NCBI GenBank assembly: GCA_041584475.1
Contig: JBFHDX010000004.1
Coordinates: forward strand, 14,522-78,521
Source: JBFHDX01 sp041584475
Lineage (GTDB): Bacteria; Pseudomonadota; Alphaproteobacteria; UBA8366; JADFVY01
Length of the DNA: 64,000 bases
Reading direction: 5' to 3'
Positions 25,568-34,859 of this stretch are shown here, piece after piece. A program made the translations under genes and the position numbers. Below the pieces are notes generated by a model, which was not told where the DNA came from, searched no databases, and saw nothing but the letters and a program-made list of their open reading frames with translations. Each line of letters starts with the position of its first letter. The stretch's first letter is position 1.

Positions 25568-27845
25568 CTTGCTTCTCCATCTGCTCGATTATCCGTGCCG
25601 CACGATTGTAACCGATCTGCAAGTGGCGCTGTATGAAACTGGTCGATGCGCGACCCTCGCGAACCACCAGCTCGACGGCGCGCTGATAGAGCTCATCGCC
25701 CGCCGCCTCGGCGCCGAATCCGTCCAGACCAGTCTCCTCCTCCTCCTCGGTGATCCCTTCGACGTAGGCCGGCTCACCTTGCGTACCGAGGTAGTGCGCG
25801 ACCGCCTCCACCTCGTGATCGTCGACGAACGGTCCGTGAATGCGGGTGATCCGCCCGCCGCCCGCCATATACAGCATGTCGCCCTGGCCCAGCAGCTGTT
25901 CCGCGCCCTGTTCGCCCAGGATGGTGCGACTGTCGATCTTCGAGGTGACCTGGAAGCTGACGCGCGTCGGAAAGTTGGCCTTGATCGTGCCGGTGACGAC
26001 GTCGACCGAGGGCCGTTGCGTGGCCATGATGAGATGGATGCCTGCGGCGCGCGCCATCTGCGAAAGACGCTGGATCGCGGCCTCGATCTCCTTGCCCGCG
26101 ACCAGCATGAGGTCCGCCATCTCGTCGACGACGACGACGATGTAGGGCAGGGGGGTAAGGTCGAGCGGCTGGTCTTCGTAGACGGGGCGTCCGGTCTCCG
26201 GATCGAACCCCGTCTGAACCTTGCGCATCAGCACCTCGCCCTTCTTGCGCGCATCGCTCAGCCGGGCGTTGTAGCCCTCGATGTTGCGCACGCCGAGCTT
26301 GGACATGGCGCGATAGCGCTCCTCCATCTCGCGCACCGTCCATTTGAGCGCGACGACGGCCTTCTTGGGCTCGGTCACGACCGGAGACATCAGGTGCGGG
26401 ATGCCGTCATAGATCGAGAGTTCGAGCATTTTCGGGTCGATCATGATGAAACGGCAGATGTTCGGCGTCATGCGGAACAGCAGCGAGAGGATCATCGCGT
26501 TGATGCCGACCGATTTCCCGGAACCCGTCGTCCCCGCGACCAGCAGGTGCGGCATGCGCGCCAGGTCGACGACGACCGGGGAACCGCCGATATCCTTGCC
26601 GAGCGCCAGGGGCAGCTTCGCCGAGGCCTGTTCATAGGCGCGGGACGCCATCAGTTCGCGCAGGAATACCGTCTGTCGCGAACTGTTCGGCAGCTCGATG
26701 CCGATGACACTGCGTCCTGGAATCGTTGCGATGCGGGCCGAAACCGCGCTCATCGAGCGGGCGATGTCGTCCGAGAGGCTGATTATCCGGCTGGTCTTTA
26801 TGCCCGGAGCGGGTTCCAGCTCGTACAGGGTGACCACCGGGCCGGGCCGAACCTTCACGATTTCACCGCGAATGCCGAAATCCTCGAGGACCTGCTCGAG
26901 GAGGCGCGCGTTCTGCTCGAGCGCATCGGGCGACATGGTCTTTGCCCGCGCTTCCGAGTCCGGCACCGGCTCGAGAAGATCGAGCGGCGGCACCCGGAAT
27001 TCGCCGTTCGGGCCGCCCAGGTTCAGCGACGCCTGGCTCGCCTTCGCCGGCGTCGCCGCTTTCTTCGGCTTGCTGAGCCGCGAGCGGCGTTCCGGTCGAC
27101 GCTCCGGCGGCATCTGCCATTCCGCCGCGCCGTCCTCGGGCCCGGCCTCGAGATACGGTTCGGCACGATCGACCCCGTTGCCGCGCCGCAGTTGCGGCAA
27201 GCGAATTCCCCAGGCCGCTGCCGAGGAGGCGCCACCTGCAGGAATGAGCCGGCCGAACCGCGCGCCGAGGGAGCGCCACTCCGCCCGCGACAGGCCCATC
27301 GTCCAGAATGTGAGCAGCAGGCTCAGCAAGCCGGCGACGGTGCCGATGACCAGCGGGTTCGTCAACGGACCGGCGCCGCCCGCCAGGCGCGCCGCCTGCG
27401 AAACGATGAGCGTGCCGACCAGCCCCCCGAGTCCGGGATCCAGCGGCCAGGATTCCGGTGCCGGCGCCGCGGCGAGGGCGACGGAACCGAAGAGCAACGC
27501 GAATACCAGCGAAGCGATACGCAGCGACGGCTGCGGCAGCGCGTGCCGGCTGGCCAGGCGGCCCCCCCAGGCGACGAGAACGGGTACGAGGAGCGCCGCC
27601 GCCAGCCCCAGAGTCTGCAGGGAGAGGTCCGAAATCACGGCCCCGGGTCTGCCCAGGAAATTGTTGATCCGCCCCGTTCCGCGAGCCGTGTTCAGCGACG
27701 GGTCCGACGGATCGTAGCTGAGCAGCGCAATGACGAACATCGCCCCGGCCGCGAGCAGCAGAAGCCCCAGCAGCTGCAGCACCCGGCGCCGCACGAATTC
27801 CACGAATCCGGCCGGGAGCAAAGCCTTGCGACGCCGCGTGGCCAT
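25506..27845 (-). CDS. ftsK: DNA translocase FtsK
   Basis: Septum-located DNA pump that clears and aligns chromosome termini for XerCD. Of its 779 residues, 1-170 hold four to five TM segments and 170-290 form a short Pro/Arg-rich linker. The motor domain has Walker A VAGTTGSGKSVGIN (about 435-448) and Walker B IVVVVDEMADLML. The C-terminal gamma winged helix (about 710-779) contains YQRAVELV and TSFIQRHLQIGYNRAA, which read KOPS sites. The size is typical of alphaproteobacterial FtsK. It starts 3 bp after the aminotransferase stop. Confidence 0.97.
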   Translation of the reverse strand: MATRRRKALLPAGFVEFVRRRVLQLLGLLLLAAGAMFVIALLSYDPSDPSLNTARGTGRINNFLGRPGAVISDLSLQTLGLAAALLVPVLVAWGGRLASRHALPQPSLRIASLVFALLFGSVALAAAPAPESWPLDPGLGGLVGTLIVSQAARLAGGAGPLTNPLVIGTVAGLLSLLLTFWTMGLSRAEWRSLGARFGRLIPAGGASSAAAWGIRLPQLRRGNGVDRAEPYLEAGPEDGAAEWQMPPERRPERRSRLSKPKKAATPAKASQASLNLGGPNGEFRVPPLDLLEPVPDSEARAKTMSPDALEQNARLLEQVLEDFGIRGEIVKVRPGPVVTLYELEPAPGIKTSRIISLSDDIARSMSAVSARIATIPGRSVIGIELPNSSRQTVFLRELMASRAYEQASAKLPLALGKDIGGSPVVVDLARMPHLLVAGTTGSGKSVGINAMILSLLFRMTPNICRFIMIDPKMLELSIYDGIPHLMSPVVTEPKKAVVALKWTVREMEERYRAMSKLGVRNIEGYNARLSDARKKGEVLMRKVQTGFDPETGRPVYEDQPLDLTPLPYIVVVVDEMADLMLVAGKEIEAAIQRLSQMARAAGIHLIMATQRPSVDVVTGTIKANFPTRVSFQVTSKIDSRTILGEQGAEQLLGQGDMLYMAGGGRITRIHGPFVDDHEVEAVAHYLGTQGEPAYVEGITEEEEETGLDGFGAEAAGDELYQRAVELVVREGRASTSFIQRHLQIGYNRAARIIEQMEKQGVVSPANHVGKREVLAGGNR

Positions 27846-27848
27846 CGC

Positions 27849-29060
27849 CTATCGCTCCAGCGCCTCGGCGAGGCGCGTGAGGCCGGCTTCGGCGGTGGCC
27901 GCGTCGTGGATCAGGGCAACGCGGATGTATCGGCGGCCGGGATCGCCGCCATTGACGGGGTCTGGCCGGCTCATATAGCTACCCGGCATGACCTTGACGG
28001 CTCCGTGGCGCCACGCCTTTCGGGCCGCGGCCTCGCCGTCGCCGACATCGAGCCAGAGAAAGAAACCGCCCGGCGATTCGTGATAGCCCGCGCGATTGCC
28101 GAGGATCCGCCGTGCCAGGTCGAACAGCGTGCGATAATGGGCGCGCATCCGCTCGACATGGACCTCGTCGCGCCACAATGCGGCCGCGGCCGCCTGAATC
28201 GGCCCGGGTACCTGGGCGCCGCCGTAGCTGCGCAGGCGCTTTAGGCGCGATATCGCGGCTTCGCCGCCCGCCACGAAGCCCGCCCGCAGCCCCGCCGCGT
28301 TGGATCGCTTCGACAGCGAATGGAATACCAGCAGATGATCGAGGCCGGTCCCCAGCCGGGCGCAGGCCTCCAGCCCGCCGACGGGGGGCGAACCGCGCCA
28401 GATCTCGGAATAGCACTCGTCGAGCGCGAGCAGGAAATCTTGCTCCTGGGCCAGTCCGATGAGGTCCTCGAGCTGCTCGAGGGACGCCACCGCGCCCTGC
28501 GGATTCGCCGGCGTGCACAGGTAGGCGAGCGCGGTGCGCTCGAGCAGCGCACGTTCGAGACCGCCATAGTCGGGCAGGAAGCCGCTGTCCGCGGTTGCCG
28601 CGACGGGAACCGGCTCCGCCCCGGCCATGACCGCGGCACCGTAATAGACGTGGTACATGGGATTGGGCATCAGCACCGCCGACCGACCGGCGCCGCCGGA
28701 GGCGGTCGACCTGCCGACGGCGATCAGCGCCACCTGAAACAGCGCCTCGCGCGTACCGCTCACCGCAACGACGTTGCGTTCGGGGTCGATCATGCCGGAC
28801 GGCAGGTGGTAGCGGCGGGCGAGCCACTCCGCCGCCGCTGCCCGGAAATCCTCTGATCCGTTCGCCGGCGGGTAGCGGTTCCAGAGATCGGCATGGCGCG
28901 CCACCGTTTCGGCGACGAAATCCGGCTGCGGCAGCTGCGGCTCGCCCATATGCATGAGGACGGGCTCCAGGCCCTCGGCCGGCGCGACGTCGCGCAGCAG
29001 CGTGGCGAGGCGCTGGAACGGATAGTCGCCGAGGCGGTCGAGAGCGGGATTTTCGCGCAT
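27849..29060 (-). CDS. PLP-dependent aminotransferase class I/II
   Basis: A 403-residue fold-type I aminotransferase. MHMGEPQLPQPDFV near the N-terminus and YPPANGSEDFRAAAAEWLARR fit the DapC/aspartate-aminotransferase branch. The PLP-binding lysine is in HSLSKRSNAAGLRAGF (about residue 245), followed by the phosphate-binding Arg in AGLRAGF. Proteins in this position upstream of ftsK are often annotated as N-succinyldiaminopimelate aminotransferase, which would place it in lysine and peptidoglycan-precursor synthesis; that assignment is by analogy. No other lysine genes are nearby. Confidence 0.87.
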   Translation of the reverse strand: MRENPALDRLGDYPFQRLATLLRDVAPAEGLEPVLMHMGEPQLPQPDFVAETVARHADLWNRYPPANGSEDFRAAAAEWLARRYHLPSGMIDPERNVVAVSGTREALFQVALIAVGRSTASGGAGRSAVLMPNPMYHVYYGAAVMAGAEPVPVAATADSGFLPDYGGLERALLERTALAYLCTPANPQGAVASLEQLEDLIGLAQEQDFLLALDECYSEIWRGSPPVGGLEACARLGTGLDHLLVFHSLSKRSNAAGLRAGFVAGGEAAISRLKRLRSYGGAQVPGPIQAAAAALWRDEVHVERMRAHYRTLFDLARRILGNRAGYHESPGGFFLWLDVGDGEAAARKAWRHGAVKVMPGSYMSRPDPVNGGDPGRRYIRVALIHDAATAEAGLTRLAEALER

Positions 29061-29259
29061 TACTCAATCAATAAATCGCGCGCCGCCCGGCAGCCGGCGC
29101 GACGGCGCGTACAAAACGGAAACTTTGAGCCGGGATATTAGCTGCGCCTCGCCCCGACCTCAAGCGGCGCGGTCCCGTCGCCCGTCCACCGTCGATTGCC
29201 TCGTGCCGGACCGCTGCGCCGCGCGACCGGCCGCGCGGCACCGCGGGGCGTATGCAAGA

Positions 29260-29282
29260 CGAGGGGGCACGTGGCCCCCTCG
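29260..29282 (-). terminator. Probable transcription terminator hairpin after amtB
   Basis: The sequence CGAGGGGGC-ACGTG-GCCCCCTCG forms a perfect 9-bp GC-rich stem with a 5-nt loop. It lies about 30 bp past the amtB stop. The U-tract after it on the minus strand is weak (TCTTGC), so termination may be partial or factor-assisted. Confidence 0.55.
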
Positions 29283-29310
29283 CAAAGTGGTTCCCGCAGC
29301 GACCCCGCGC

Positions 29311-30612
29311 CTATTGCACGGTCTCGCCGTGGAGATTGAGGTCGAGCCCCTCGATTTCCGCTTCCGGTTCGACCCGCAGACCCATGAGCGCCTTGAGGAC
29401 GAACAGGATCGCCGCGGTCGCGATCGCGGCCCAGGCGACGGTGGCGACGATGCCCTCGATCTGGATCCAGATCTGGCCCGCGTTCCCCTCGAGCGCACCA
29501 GGCGTGCCGCCGATCGCCTCCACCGCGAAGACGCCGGTGAGCACGGCGCCGACGATGCCGCCGATACCGTGCACGCCGAAGCAATCGAGCGAGTCGTCGT
29601 AACCGAGCTTGTTCTTGAGCCACGTCGCCCCCCAGAAACACGCGGCGCCGGCGAGCAGGCCGATGACGAGCGCGCCGCCCGGCGCGACGAAGCCGGAGGC
29701 AGGGGTGATCGCCACGAGGCCGGCGACGGCGCCCGAGACGATGCCGAGAACGCTCGGCTTGCCGCGCACCGCCCATTCGATGAACATCCAGCTCAGGCCC
29801 GCGGCCGCGGTCGAGATCTGGGTGACCGCCATCGCCATGCCGGCGCTGTTGTTCGCGGCGACCGCCGACCCCGCGTTGAAGCCGAACCAGCCGACCCACA
29901 GCAGCGATGCGCCGATGATGCTGTAGACGAGGTTGTGCGGCGCCATGTTCTCGGTGCGGTAACCGGTCCGCTTGCCCAGGATGATCGCCGCAACGAGGCC
30001 CGACACGCCGGCATTGATGTGGACGACCGTGCCGCCGGCGAAGTCGAGTACGCCTTCTTCGGCCAGGAATCCGCCACCCCACACCCAGTGCGTGATCGGC
30101 GCGTAGACGATCAGCAGCCACAGCGTCATGAAGACGAGGAGCGTGGAGAATTTCATGCGATCGGCCAGCGACCCGGTGATGAGCGCCGGCGTGATGATCG
30201 CGAAGGTCATCTGAAACGTCATGAAGACCGTTTCCGGTATCGTGCCCGACATCGAGTCGACCGAGAGCTCCGCGAGGAACACGTTGCTCAGGCCGCCGAC
30301 GAACGCGTTCATCGCACCGCCGTCACCGAACGCCAGCGAATACCCGGCGACCATCCAGACGACGGTCATCAGGCAGGCGATCGCGAAGCTCTGCATGGTC
30401 ATCGCCAAAACGTGCTTTTTGCGCACCATGCCGCCGTAGAACAGGGCGAGCCCCGGGATCGTCATCATCAGGACCAGGAGCGTCGCGGTCAGCATCCACG
30501 CCGTGTCTCCCGTGTCGAGCGTGGCGTCCTGCGCGAACGCCGGAGCCGCCAGGGTCGCGGTCACCGCGGCGAGGAGCGCCGGCGCCGCAACGCGCGTCAG
30601 AGTCGTTTTCAT
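29311..30612 (-). CDS. amtB: Ammonium transporter AmtB
   Basis: Inner-membrane ammonium channel of 433 residues with an N-terminal signal-like helix ending PAFAQDA and eleven TM segments. Family landmarks are ALFYGGMVRKKHVL, VWGGGFLAEEGVLDFAGGTV, HINAGVSGLVAA with the pore His, and FGVHGIGGIVGAVLTG with the second His region. ATG 30612 is chosen because AGGAGG lies 8 nt before it; the GTG at 30621 overlaps that site. The ribosome site sits at the end of glnK. GlnK should block the channel when nitrogen is plentiful. Confidence 0.96.
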   Translation of the reverse strand: MKTTLTRVAAPALLAAVTATLAAPAFAQDATLDTGDTAWMLTATLLVLMMTIPGLALFYGGMVRKKHVLAMTMQSFAIACLMTVVWMVAGYSLAFGDGGAMNAFVGGLSNVFLAELSVDSMSGTIPETVFMTFQMTFAIITPALITGSLADRMKFSTLLVFMTLWLLIVYAPITHWVWGGGFLAEEGVLDFAGGTVVHINAGVSGLVAAIILGKRTGYRTENMAPHNLVYSIIGASLLWVGWFGFNAGSAVAANNSAGMAMAVTQISTAAAGLSWMFIEWAVRGKPSVLGIVSGAVAGLVAITPASGFVAPGGALVIGLLAGAACFWGATWLKNKLGYDDSLDCFGVHGIGGIVGAVLTGVFAVEAIGGTPGALEGNAGQIWIQIEGIVATVAWAAIATAAILFVLKALMGLRVEPEAEIEGLDLNLHGETVQ

Positions 30613-30624
30613 TTTGTCCACCTC

Positions 30625-30963
30625 CTAGATAGCGTCCGCGCCGGTTTCGCCCGTGCGGATACGGACCGCCTGGGCGACATCGAGGACGAAGATCTTGCCG
30701 TCGCCGATCTTGCCGGTGCTGGCGGCCGATTGGATCGCCTCCACCACGCGGTCGAGGGCGTCGTCGCCCACCACGACCTCGATCTTCACCTTGGGCAGGA
30801 AATTCACGGCATATTCCGCGCCGCGATAGATCTCGGTCTGGCCCTTCTGGCGGCCGAAACCTTTGACTTCGCTGACGGTCAGACCCTGCACGCCGAGCTC
30901 GGTCAGCGCTTCGCGGACACCGTCCAGCTTGAATGGCTTTATGATCGCCATCACGAGTTTCAT
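30625..30963 (-). CDS. glnK: Nitrogen regulatory protein P-II
   Basis: A 112-residue PII signalling protein, full length. The T-loop contains the uridylylation tyrosine in GQTEIYRGAEYAVNFLPK (Tyr51), and the C-terminal signature TGKIGDGKIFVLDVAQAVRI is intact. It binds ATP/ADP and 2-oxoglutarate and controls AmtB, encoded immediately downstream. A GGGGAG ribosome site precedes ATG 30963. The sigma-54 promoter at 31052-31066 indicates induction under nitrogen limitation through NtrC, as known for glnK-amtB operons. Confidence 0.97.
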   Translation of the reverse strand: MKLVMAIIKPFKLDGVREALTELGVQGLTVSEVKGFGRQKGQTEIYRGAEYAVNFLPKVKIEVVVGDDALDRVVEAIQSAASTGKIGDGKIFVLDVAQAVRIRTGETGADAI

Positions 30964-31051
30964 GTCGGGACTCCCCGCTATCTCGTTTCACGGTCGGGCT
31001 CTTGCGCGCCCGCCACCGCCCATTGTGCGGTGCATCATCACCGAGGCCTTA

Positions 31052-31066
31052 ACAAGATGCGTGCCA
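31052..31066 (-). promoter_or_regulatory. Sigma-54 (-24/-12) promoter of glnK-amtB
   Basis: On the minus strand the element reads TGGCAC-GCATC-TTGT, one mismatch from the RpoN consensus TGGCAC-N5-TTGC, with the correct 5-nt spacing. The predicted transcription start is near 31040, giving a leader of about 77 nt before the glnK ATG. The AT-rich tract at 31081-31115 is where activator sites would be expected, but no clear NtrC palindrome was identified. Confidence 0.75.
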
Positions 31067-31256
31067 GACTCGCCGGATGAGGAAAATTCATTTTTTTGCA
31101 ATGTGTTAGGGCGATATTCCACCCACCCGGACGGCCGACCGACCGTCCATTATTGATGAAATTTCGTGCGATTCGCCGAGACTGCCTAAATTTTGTGCAG
31201 TCGCAGGCGCGCCATTTTCGCTGGACGGCCTGCCCGGCAAGAAGGATGCTCCGCCC

Positions 31257-32507
31257 ATGGACGGCGCAACGACGGAAGACGGCTCTCTGCAAACGGAAGT
31301 CTTGATCGTCGGCGGCGGGTTGACCGGCATGACGCTGGCCGCGGGGCTCGCGGGGGCCGGCGTCGACACCGTCGTCGTCGACGCCGCGCCGCGCGACGCG
31401 CGCGTCGATCGCGGATACGACGGACGGGCGTCGGCGATCGCCTTCGGGTCGGCGCAGGTGTTTCGGGCCATAGGCCTGTGGCCGCGGCTCGAGGCCGAGG
31501 CGTCGCCGATCCTCGATATCCGGGTTGCGGACGGTACGCTCGCGGCCGGTCCGTCGACGCTGTTCCTGCATTACGATCATCGCGAGATCGGTGACGACGC
31601 GTTCGGCTACATGATCGAGAACCGGATCATGCGCGAGGCGCTGTTCGGTCTGGCCGATCGCCTGACGAACCTGCACCACCTCGCGCCGGCGAACGTGGTC
31701 CGGCTCGATCGCCGCGCGACCGGCGTATCGGCCGAACTGGAGGACGGGCGCACGATCTCGGCCGCAATCGTCGTCGGTGCCGAGGGGCGCGCGTCGCCGA
31801 CCCGGGCGCAGGCCGGCATCCGGATCGCCCGCGTGCCGTATGCTCAGACCGCGATCGTGTGCACGGTCGCGCACGAGCGCGCCCATGATGGCGTCGCGGT
31901 CGAGTATTTCCTGCCGGGCGGGCCGTTCGCGATGCTGCCGATGACGGCGCAACGGATGAATATCGTCTGGACGGAGGACGAGGAGCGCGCGGCGCCCTTG
32001 TTCGCCCTGGACGACGCCGCGTTTCTCGCGGAATTGCGCCGCCGGTTCGGCGGCTGGCTGGGCGAGCTCGCTCTGGTTGGCCCGCGCTTCTGCTATCCGC
32101 TGAGCCTGCAGCTCGCGCAGCGCTACACGGATGCCCGGCTAGCGCTGGTCGGCGATGCGGCGCACGCGATTCATCCGATTGCCGGGCAGGGCCTCAATCT
32201 GGGATTGCGCGATGTGGCGGCCCTTGCGGAGGCGATTATCGACGCCCGGCGCCTCGGGCTCGATATCGGGGCAGCCGAAGTCCTGCGGCGGTATGAGCGG
32301 TGGCGGCGCTTCGACTCGGTGCTGCTGGCGGCGGTGACCGATGGCCTGAACCGGCTTTTCTCCAACGACCTGCCGCCGCTGCGAGCGGCCCGCGATCTCG
32401 GTCTTGCGGCGGTCGGCCGATTGCCGCCCCTCAAGCGGTTCTTCATGCGCCACGCCATGGGCGTGGTCGGCGAGCTGCCGCGGCTTGTCCGCGGCGAGCC
32501 CCTGTGA
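31257..32507 (+). CDS. UbiH/UbiF/Coq6-family FAD-dependent hydroxylase
   Basis: A 416-residue flavin monooxygenase that hydroxylates the ubiquinone ring. The FAD site VGGGLTGMTLAAGLAG is at about 16-31. The second FAD motif LVGDAAHAIHPIAGQGLNLG (about 295-314) has the DG/H pattern specific to the UbiH family. YDGRASAIAFGSAQVFRAIG near 58-77 is also diagnostic. Which ring position it modifies cannot be told by eye. It is divergent from glnK and convergent with the DUF971 gene, so it is probably transcribed alone. Confidence 0.92.
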   Translation: MDGATTEDGSLQTEVLIVGGGLTGMTLAAGLAGAGVDTVVVDAAPRDARVDRGYDGRASAIAFGSAQVFRAIGLWPRLEAEASPILDIRVADGTLAAGPSTLFLHYDHREIGDDAFGYMIENRIMREALFGLADRLTNLHHLAPANVVRLDRRATGVSAELEDGRTISAAIVVGAEGRASPTRAQAGIRIARVPYAQTAIVCTVAHERAHDGVAVEYFLPGGPFAMLPMTAQRMNIVWTEDEERAAPLFALDDAAFLAELRRRFGGWLGELALVGPRFCYPLSLQLAQRYTDARLALVGDAAHAIHPIAGQGLNLGLRDVAALAEAIIDARRLGLDIGAAEVLRRYERWRRFDSVLLAAVTDGLNRLFSNDLPPLRAARDLGLAAVGRLPPLKRFFMRHAMGVVGELPRLVRGEPL

Positions 32508-32583
32508 CGCCGGCGCCGGATCGCGCGTGCGGTGGGCGGCATCGCCGTCGGCCGGGCGATCGCGCCGCCGCACCGCGGCGACC

Positions 32584-32967
32584 TCAGGGGTCCCGGCTCA
32601 GCCCGCGCTCCTCGATTGCCCGAAGATATCTGGCCCAGATGACGTCCTTGTCGCGGCCGAGCCGGTACAGGTAGTCCCAGCTGTAGATGCCCGTATCGTG
32701 GAGATCATCGAATTTGATGCGTACGGCGTAGTTGCCGACCGGCTCCAGCTCCATGATGCCGACATGCCTGCGACCCGCCACCACCTGTTTCTGGCTGGGC
32801 ACGTGACCCTGCACCTCGGCGGACGGACTCTCCACGCGCAACAGCTCGGCGGGCAACGCGAAACGGCTGCCATCATCGAAATCGATCTCAAGGACCTTCT
32901 CTGCCTTGCGCAGACGGATCTCGGTCGGCCAGTGGTCGACACTGAACCGATTGGCGTCGCCGCTCAA
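32584..32967 (-). CDS. DUF971 domain protein (gamma-butyrobetaine-hydroxylase N-terminal-like)
   Basis: A 127-residue protein with the DUF971 pattern: WPTEIRLRKAEKVLEIDFDD, FALPAELLRVESPSAEVQGH, and the closing NYAVRIKFDDLHDTGIYSWD-YL. In larger proteins this domain binds zinc or accompanies Fe-S metabolism proteins. As a stand-alone protein it often sits near Mrp/ApbC. Here its ATG overlaps the Trm112-like gene stop by 4 bp. The function is not established. Confidence 0.85.
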   Translation of the reverse strand: MSGDANRFSVDHWPTEIRLRKAEKVLEIDFDDGSRFALPAELLRVESPSAEVQGHVPSQKQVVAGRRHVGIMELEPVGNYAVRIKFDDLHDTGIYSWDYLYRLGRDKDVIWARYLRAIEERGLSRDP

Positions 32968-33170
32968 GTTTCTTTGCCCTTTTCGTCGTCGAGACGGCGC
33001 GCCTCATCGACCAGCATGATCGGTACGCCATCGCGCACCGGATAGGCGAGCCGCGCCTTCTCGCTGACCAGCTCGCCGCGCTCGGCATCATAGCGCAGCG
33101 GCCCCTTGGTCAGCGGACAGACGAGGAATTCCAACAATTTCGGGTCGACACTGGATTTCGACTGGGCCAT
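32964..33170 (-). CDS. Trm112 family protein
   Basis: A 68-residue protein of the Trm112/YcaR family. LLEFLVCPLTKGPLRYD and AYPVRDGVPIMLVDEAR are the conserved halves. Only one Cys (VCPLTKGP) remains of the metal-binding positions seen in zinc-bearing members, which is common in this bacterial group. Eukaryotic Trm112 activates methyltransferases; the bacterial role is not settled. It lies in an overlapping minus-strand run with DUF971 downstream and the LON-domain gene 24 bp upstream. Confidence 0.87.
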   Translation of the reverse strand: MAQSKSSVDPKLLEFLVCPLTKGPLRYDAERGELVSEKARLAYPVRDGVPIMLVDEARRLDDEKGKET

Positions 33171-33194
33171 TGCAGGCGACTCTCCCGGGGACGG

Positions 33195-33857
33195 CTACTG
33201 GCAGGACCCGCCGTGACAGGCCGGGCGGTCGCCGAGCGCCGCCATCTCGACCAGCGTGGTCAGGACCTCCGCCCTCGTCGGGACGTCCGCAGCCTCGAGC
33301 AGCGCCTGCTTCTCCGAAGCCCCGAACGGACAAATCATCGCCAGGCAGGTGACAAGCCGCTCGTCCGGGGCCGCGCTGACGGCCTCCCAGTCCGCGGCGA
33401 TCCCCTGGGCGTCGAAATAGCCCCGCAGCGAGGCAAGAAGTCGTTCCCGGTCGAGCCTGACGTCGCTGCACGGCGAGAGGTCGCCGCGGTACGCGGACCA
33501 GTCCACCGCCATCCGGCGATAGCCGCGCTGCTCGGCAAGCTCCTTGGCGATGCTGAACCGGCACACGCCGTGCAGCACGATCAGGAAACGGCCGTCGTCC
33601 GTCTCCTCGAATCGGACGATGCGACCGGCGCAGCCGGTCCGGTACAGTTCCGGCCGGCGCTGCCGTTTCTCCGGTTCCCTCGGCTGGATCATGCCGATCA
33701 GCCGGTCCGCCGCCAACGCGCCCTCGACCATCGCGAGGTAGCGCGGCTCGAAGATGTTGAGCGGCAGGCGGCCGCGCGGCAGCAGGAGGACCTCCGGCAG
33801 GGGAAATACAGGGATGCTCTCCGGCAGATCCCCCAATGTCTGGTCGAACGCACTCAT
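33195..33857 (-). CDS. LON substrate-binding (N-terminal) domain protein
   Basis: A 220-residue protein made only of the Lon N-terminal (LAN/PUA-like) domain. SIPVFPLPEVLLLPRGRLPL, NIFEPRYLAMVEGAL, RIVRFEETDDGRFLIVLHG and CPFGASEKQALLEA are typical. There is no ATPase or protease module, so it is not a Lon protease; stand-alone forms are conserved in alphaproteobacteria next to a thioredoxin-TPR gene, as here (ATGA overlap). The C-terminal tail is Cys/His-containing (CHGGSCQ). The role is unknown. Confidence 0.9.
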   Translation of the reverse strand: MSAFDQTLGDLPESIPVFPLPEVLLLPRGRLPLNIFEPRYLAMVEGALAADRLIGMIQPREPEKRQRRPELYRTGCAGRIVRFEETDDGRFLIVLHGVCRFSIAKELAEQRGYRRMAVDWSAYRGDLSPCSDVRLDRERLLASLRGYFDAQGIAADWEAVSAAPDERLVTCLAMICPFGASEKQALLEAADVPTRAEVLTTLVEMAALGDRPACHGGSCQ

Positions 33858-34771
33858 GAGAAGAGGATCGACGAGAGTTTTCGGCGCGCTTCGGCGGTCA
33901 GCGGATCCGTCGGCCCGAGCGCCTCGAGAATCTTCAACACCTGTTTTCGCGCCGCCTGGTCATTCCATTCGCGGTCGCGCCGGACGATTTCGATCAGGGC
34001 GTCGATCGCCGCCCGTGCGCTGCCGGCCCGATACAGGCCCAGCGCCAGGTCGTAGCGCGCTTCATGATCATCGGGGTTCTTCGCCAGCCTGGCTTCCAGC
34101 GCAGCGGTGTCGACCGCCGCGGCCGAACCGTCCGACGCCAGCTCGACGGCCGCCCGCACCGCCGCGACCTCGGGATCCCCTGCCCTGGCGGCCGGAACGG
34201 CGTCGATCGCCGCCTGTGCCTGCTCGAGCCGGCCCGCCTGCAGGTGGCAGCGCGCCAGTCCAGCGCCGGCGCGCGCCTCTTCGGGATCGTGCTGCAGGAT
34301 CTGCTGATAGATCGCGGCCGCCGTATCTGCGTCGCCCGCCTCGAACGCGGCGCGTGCCTGTTCGAGGGCCTCGTCGACCGGCGACGGGCCCGCCTTGCCG
34401 CCGCCCGCGGCGATCAGCTTGTCGACGAAGGCACGCACCTGCGATTCGGGCAGCGCGCCCGCGAAACCGTCGACGGGGCGTCCGTTGGCGAAACCGTAAA
34501 CCGTGGGAATCGATTGGATACGCAGTTGCTGCGCGACAACCGGGTTTTCGTCGGTGTTGACCTTGACCAGTCGCACCTTTCCCCGTGCCGCCTTGACGAC
34601 CTTCTCGAGGGCGGGCGTCAGCTGCCGGCACGGGCCGCACCACGGCGCCCAGAAATCGACCACGACCGGTACCGTCTTGCTCGCCTCGATGACCTCTTCG
34701 GCGAACGTTGCGTCCGTTGCGTCGCTGATCGGGGATTGGGCCTCGTCGGGCTGGCCTATCAGTTGCTCCAT
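33854..34771 (-). CDS. Thioredoxin-TPR protein (CnoX/YbbN family)
   Basis: A 305-residue cytoplasmic protein. Residues 20-125 are a thioredoxin domain with an intact WCGPC redox motif (about 46-50) and the cis-proline segment IQSIPTVYGF. Residues 140-305 are tetratricopeptide-like helices (ALEQARAAFEAGDADTAAAI, ARCHLQAGRLEQAQAAI). Enterobacterial CnoX has a redox-inactive SxxC site and acts as a chaperedoxin delivering clients to GroEL; here the CxxC suggests redox activity is kept. ATG 34771 is used because the longer in-frame extension has no family similarity. Confidence 0.92.
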   Translation of the reverse strand: MEQLIGQPDEAQSPISDATDATFAEEVIEASKTVPVVVDFWAPWCGPCRQLTPALEKVVKAARGKVRLVKVNTDENPVVAQQLRIQSIPTVYGFANGRPVDGFAGALPESQVRAFVDKLIAAGGGKAGPSPVDEALEQARAAFEAGDADTAAAIYQQILQHDPEEARAGAGLARCHLQAGRLEQAQAAIDAVPAARAGDPEVAAVRAAVELASDGSAAAVDTAALEARLAKNPDDHEARYDLALGLYRAGSARAAIDALIEIVRRDREWNDQAARKQVLKILEALGPTDPLTAEARRKLSSILFS

Positions 34772-34859
34772 CTCTGTCTTTCCGGATCCAGATCGTTGTT
34801 GCGCGATGGAATTTGCCGTCCTGACGGCCCGGCCCGCAACCGGGTTTCTGTCCAGCGAG

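Noticed and set aside
25332..28244. A 970-codon plus-strand frame across lolA, ftsK and the aminotransferase gene
   Set aside because: It spans three well-recognised genes on the other strand and has no domain of its own.
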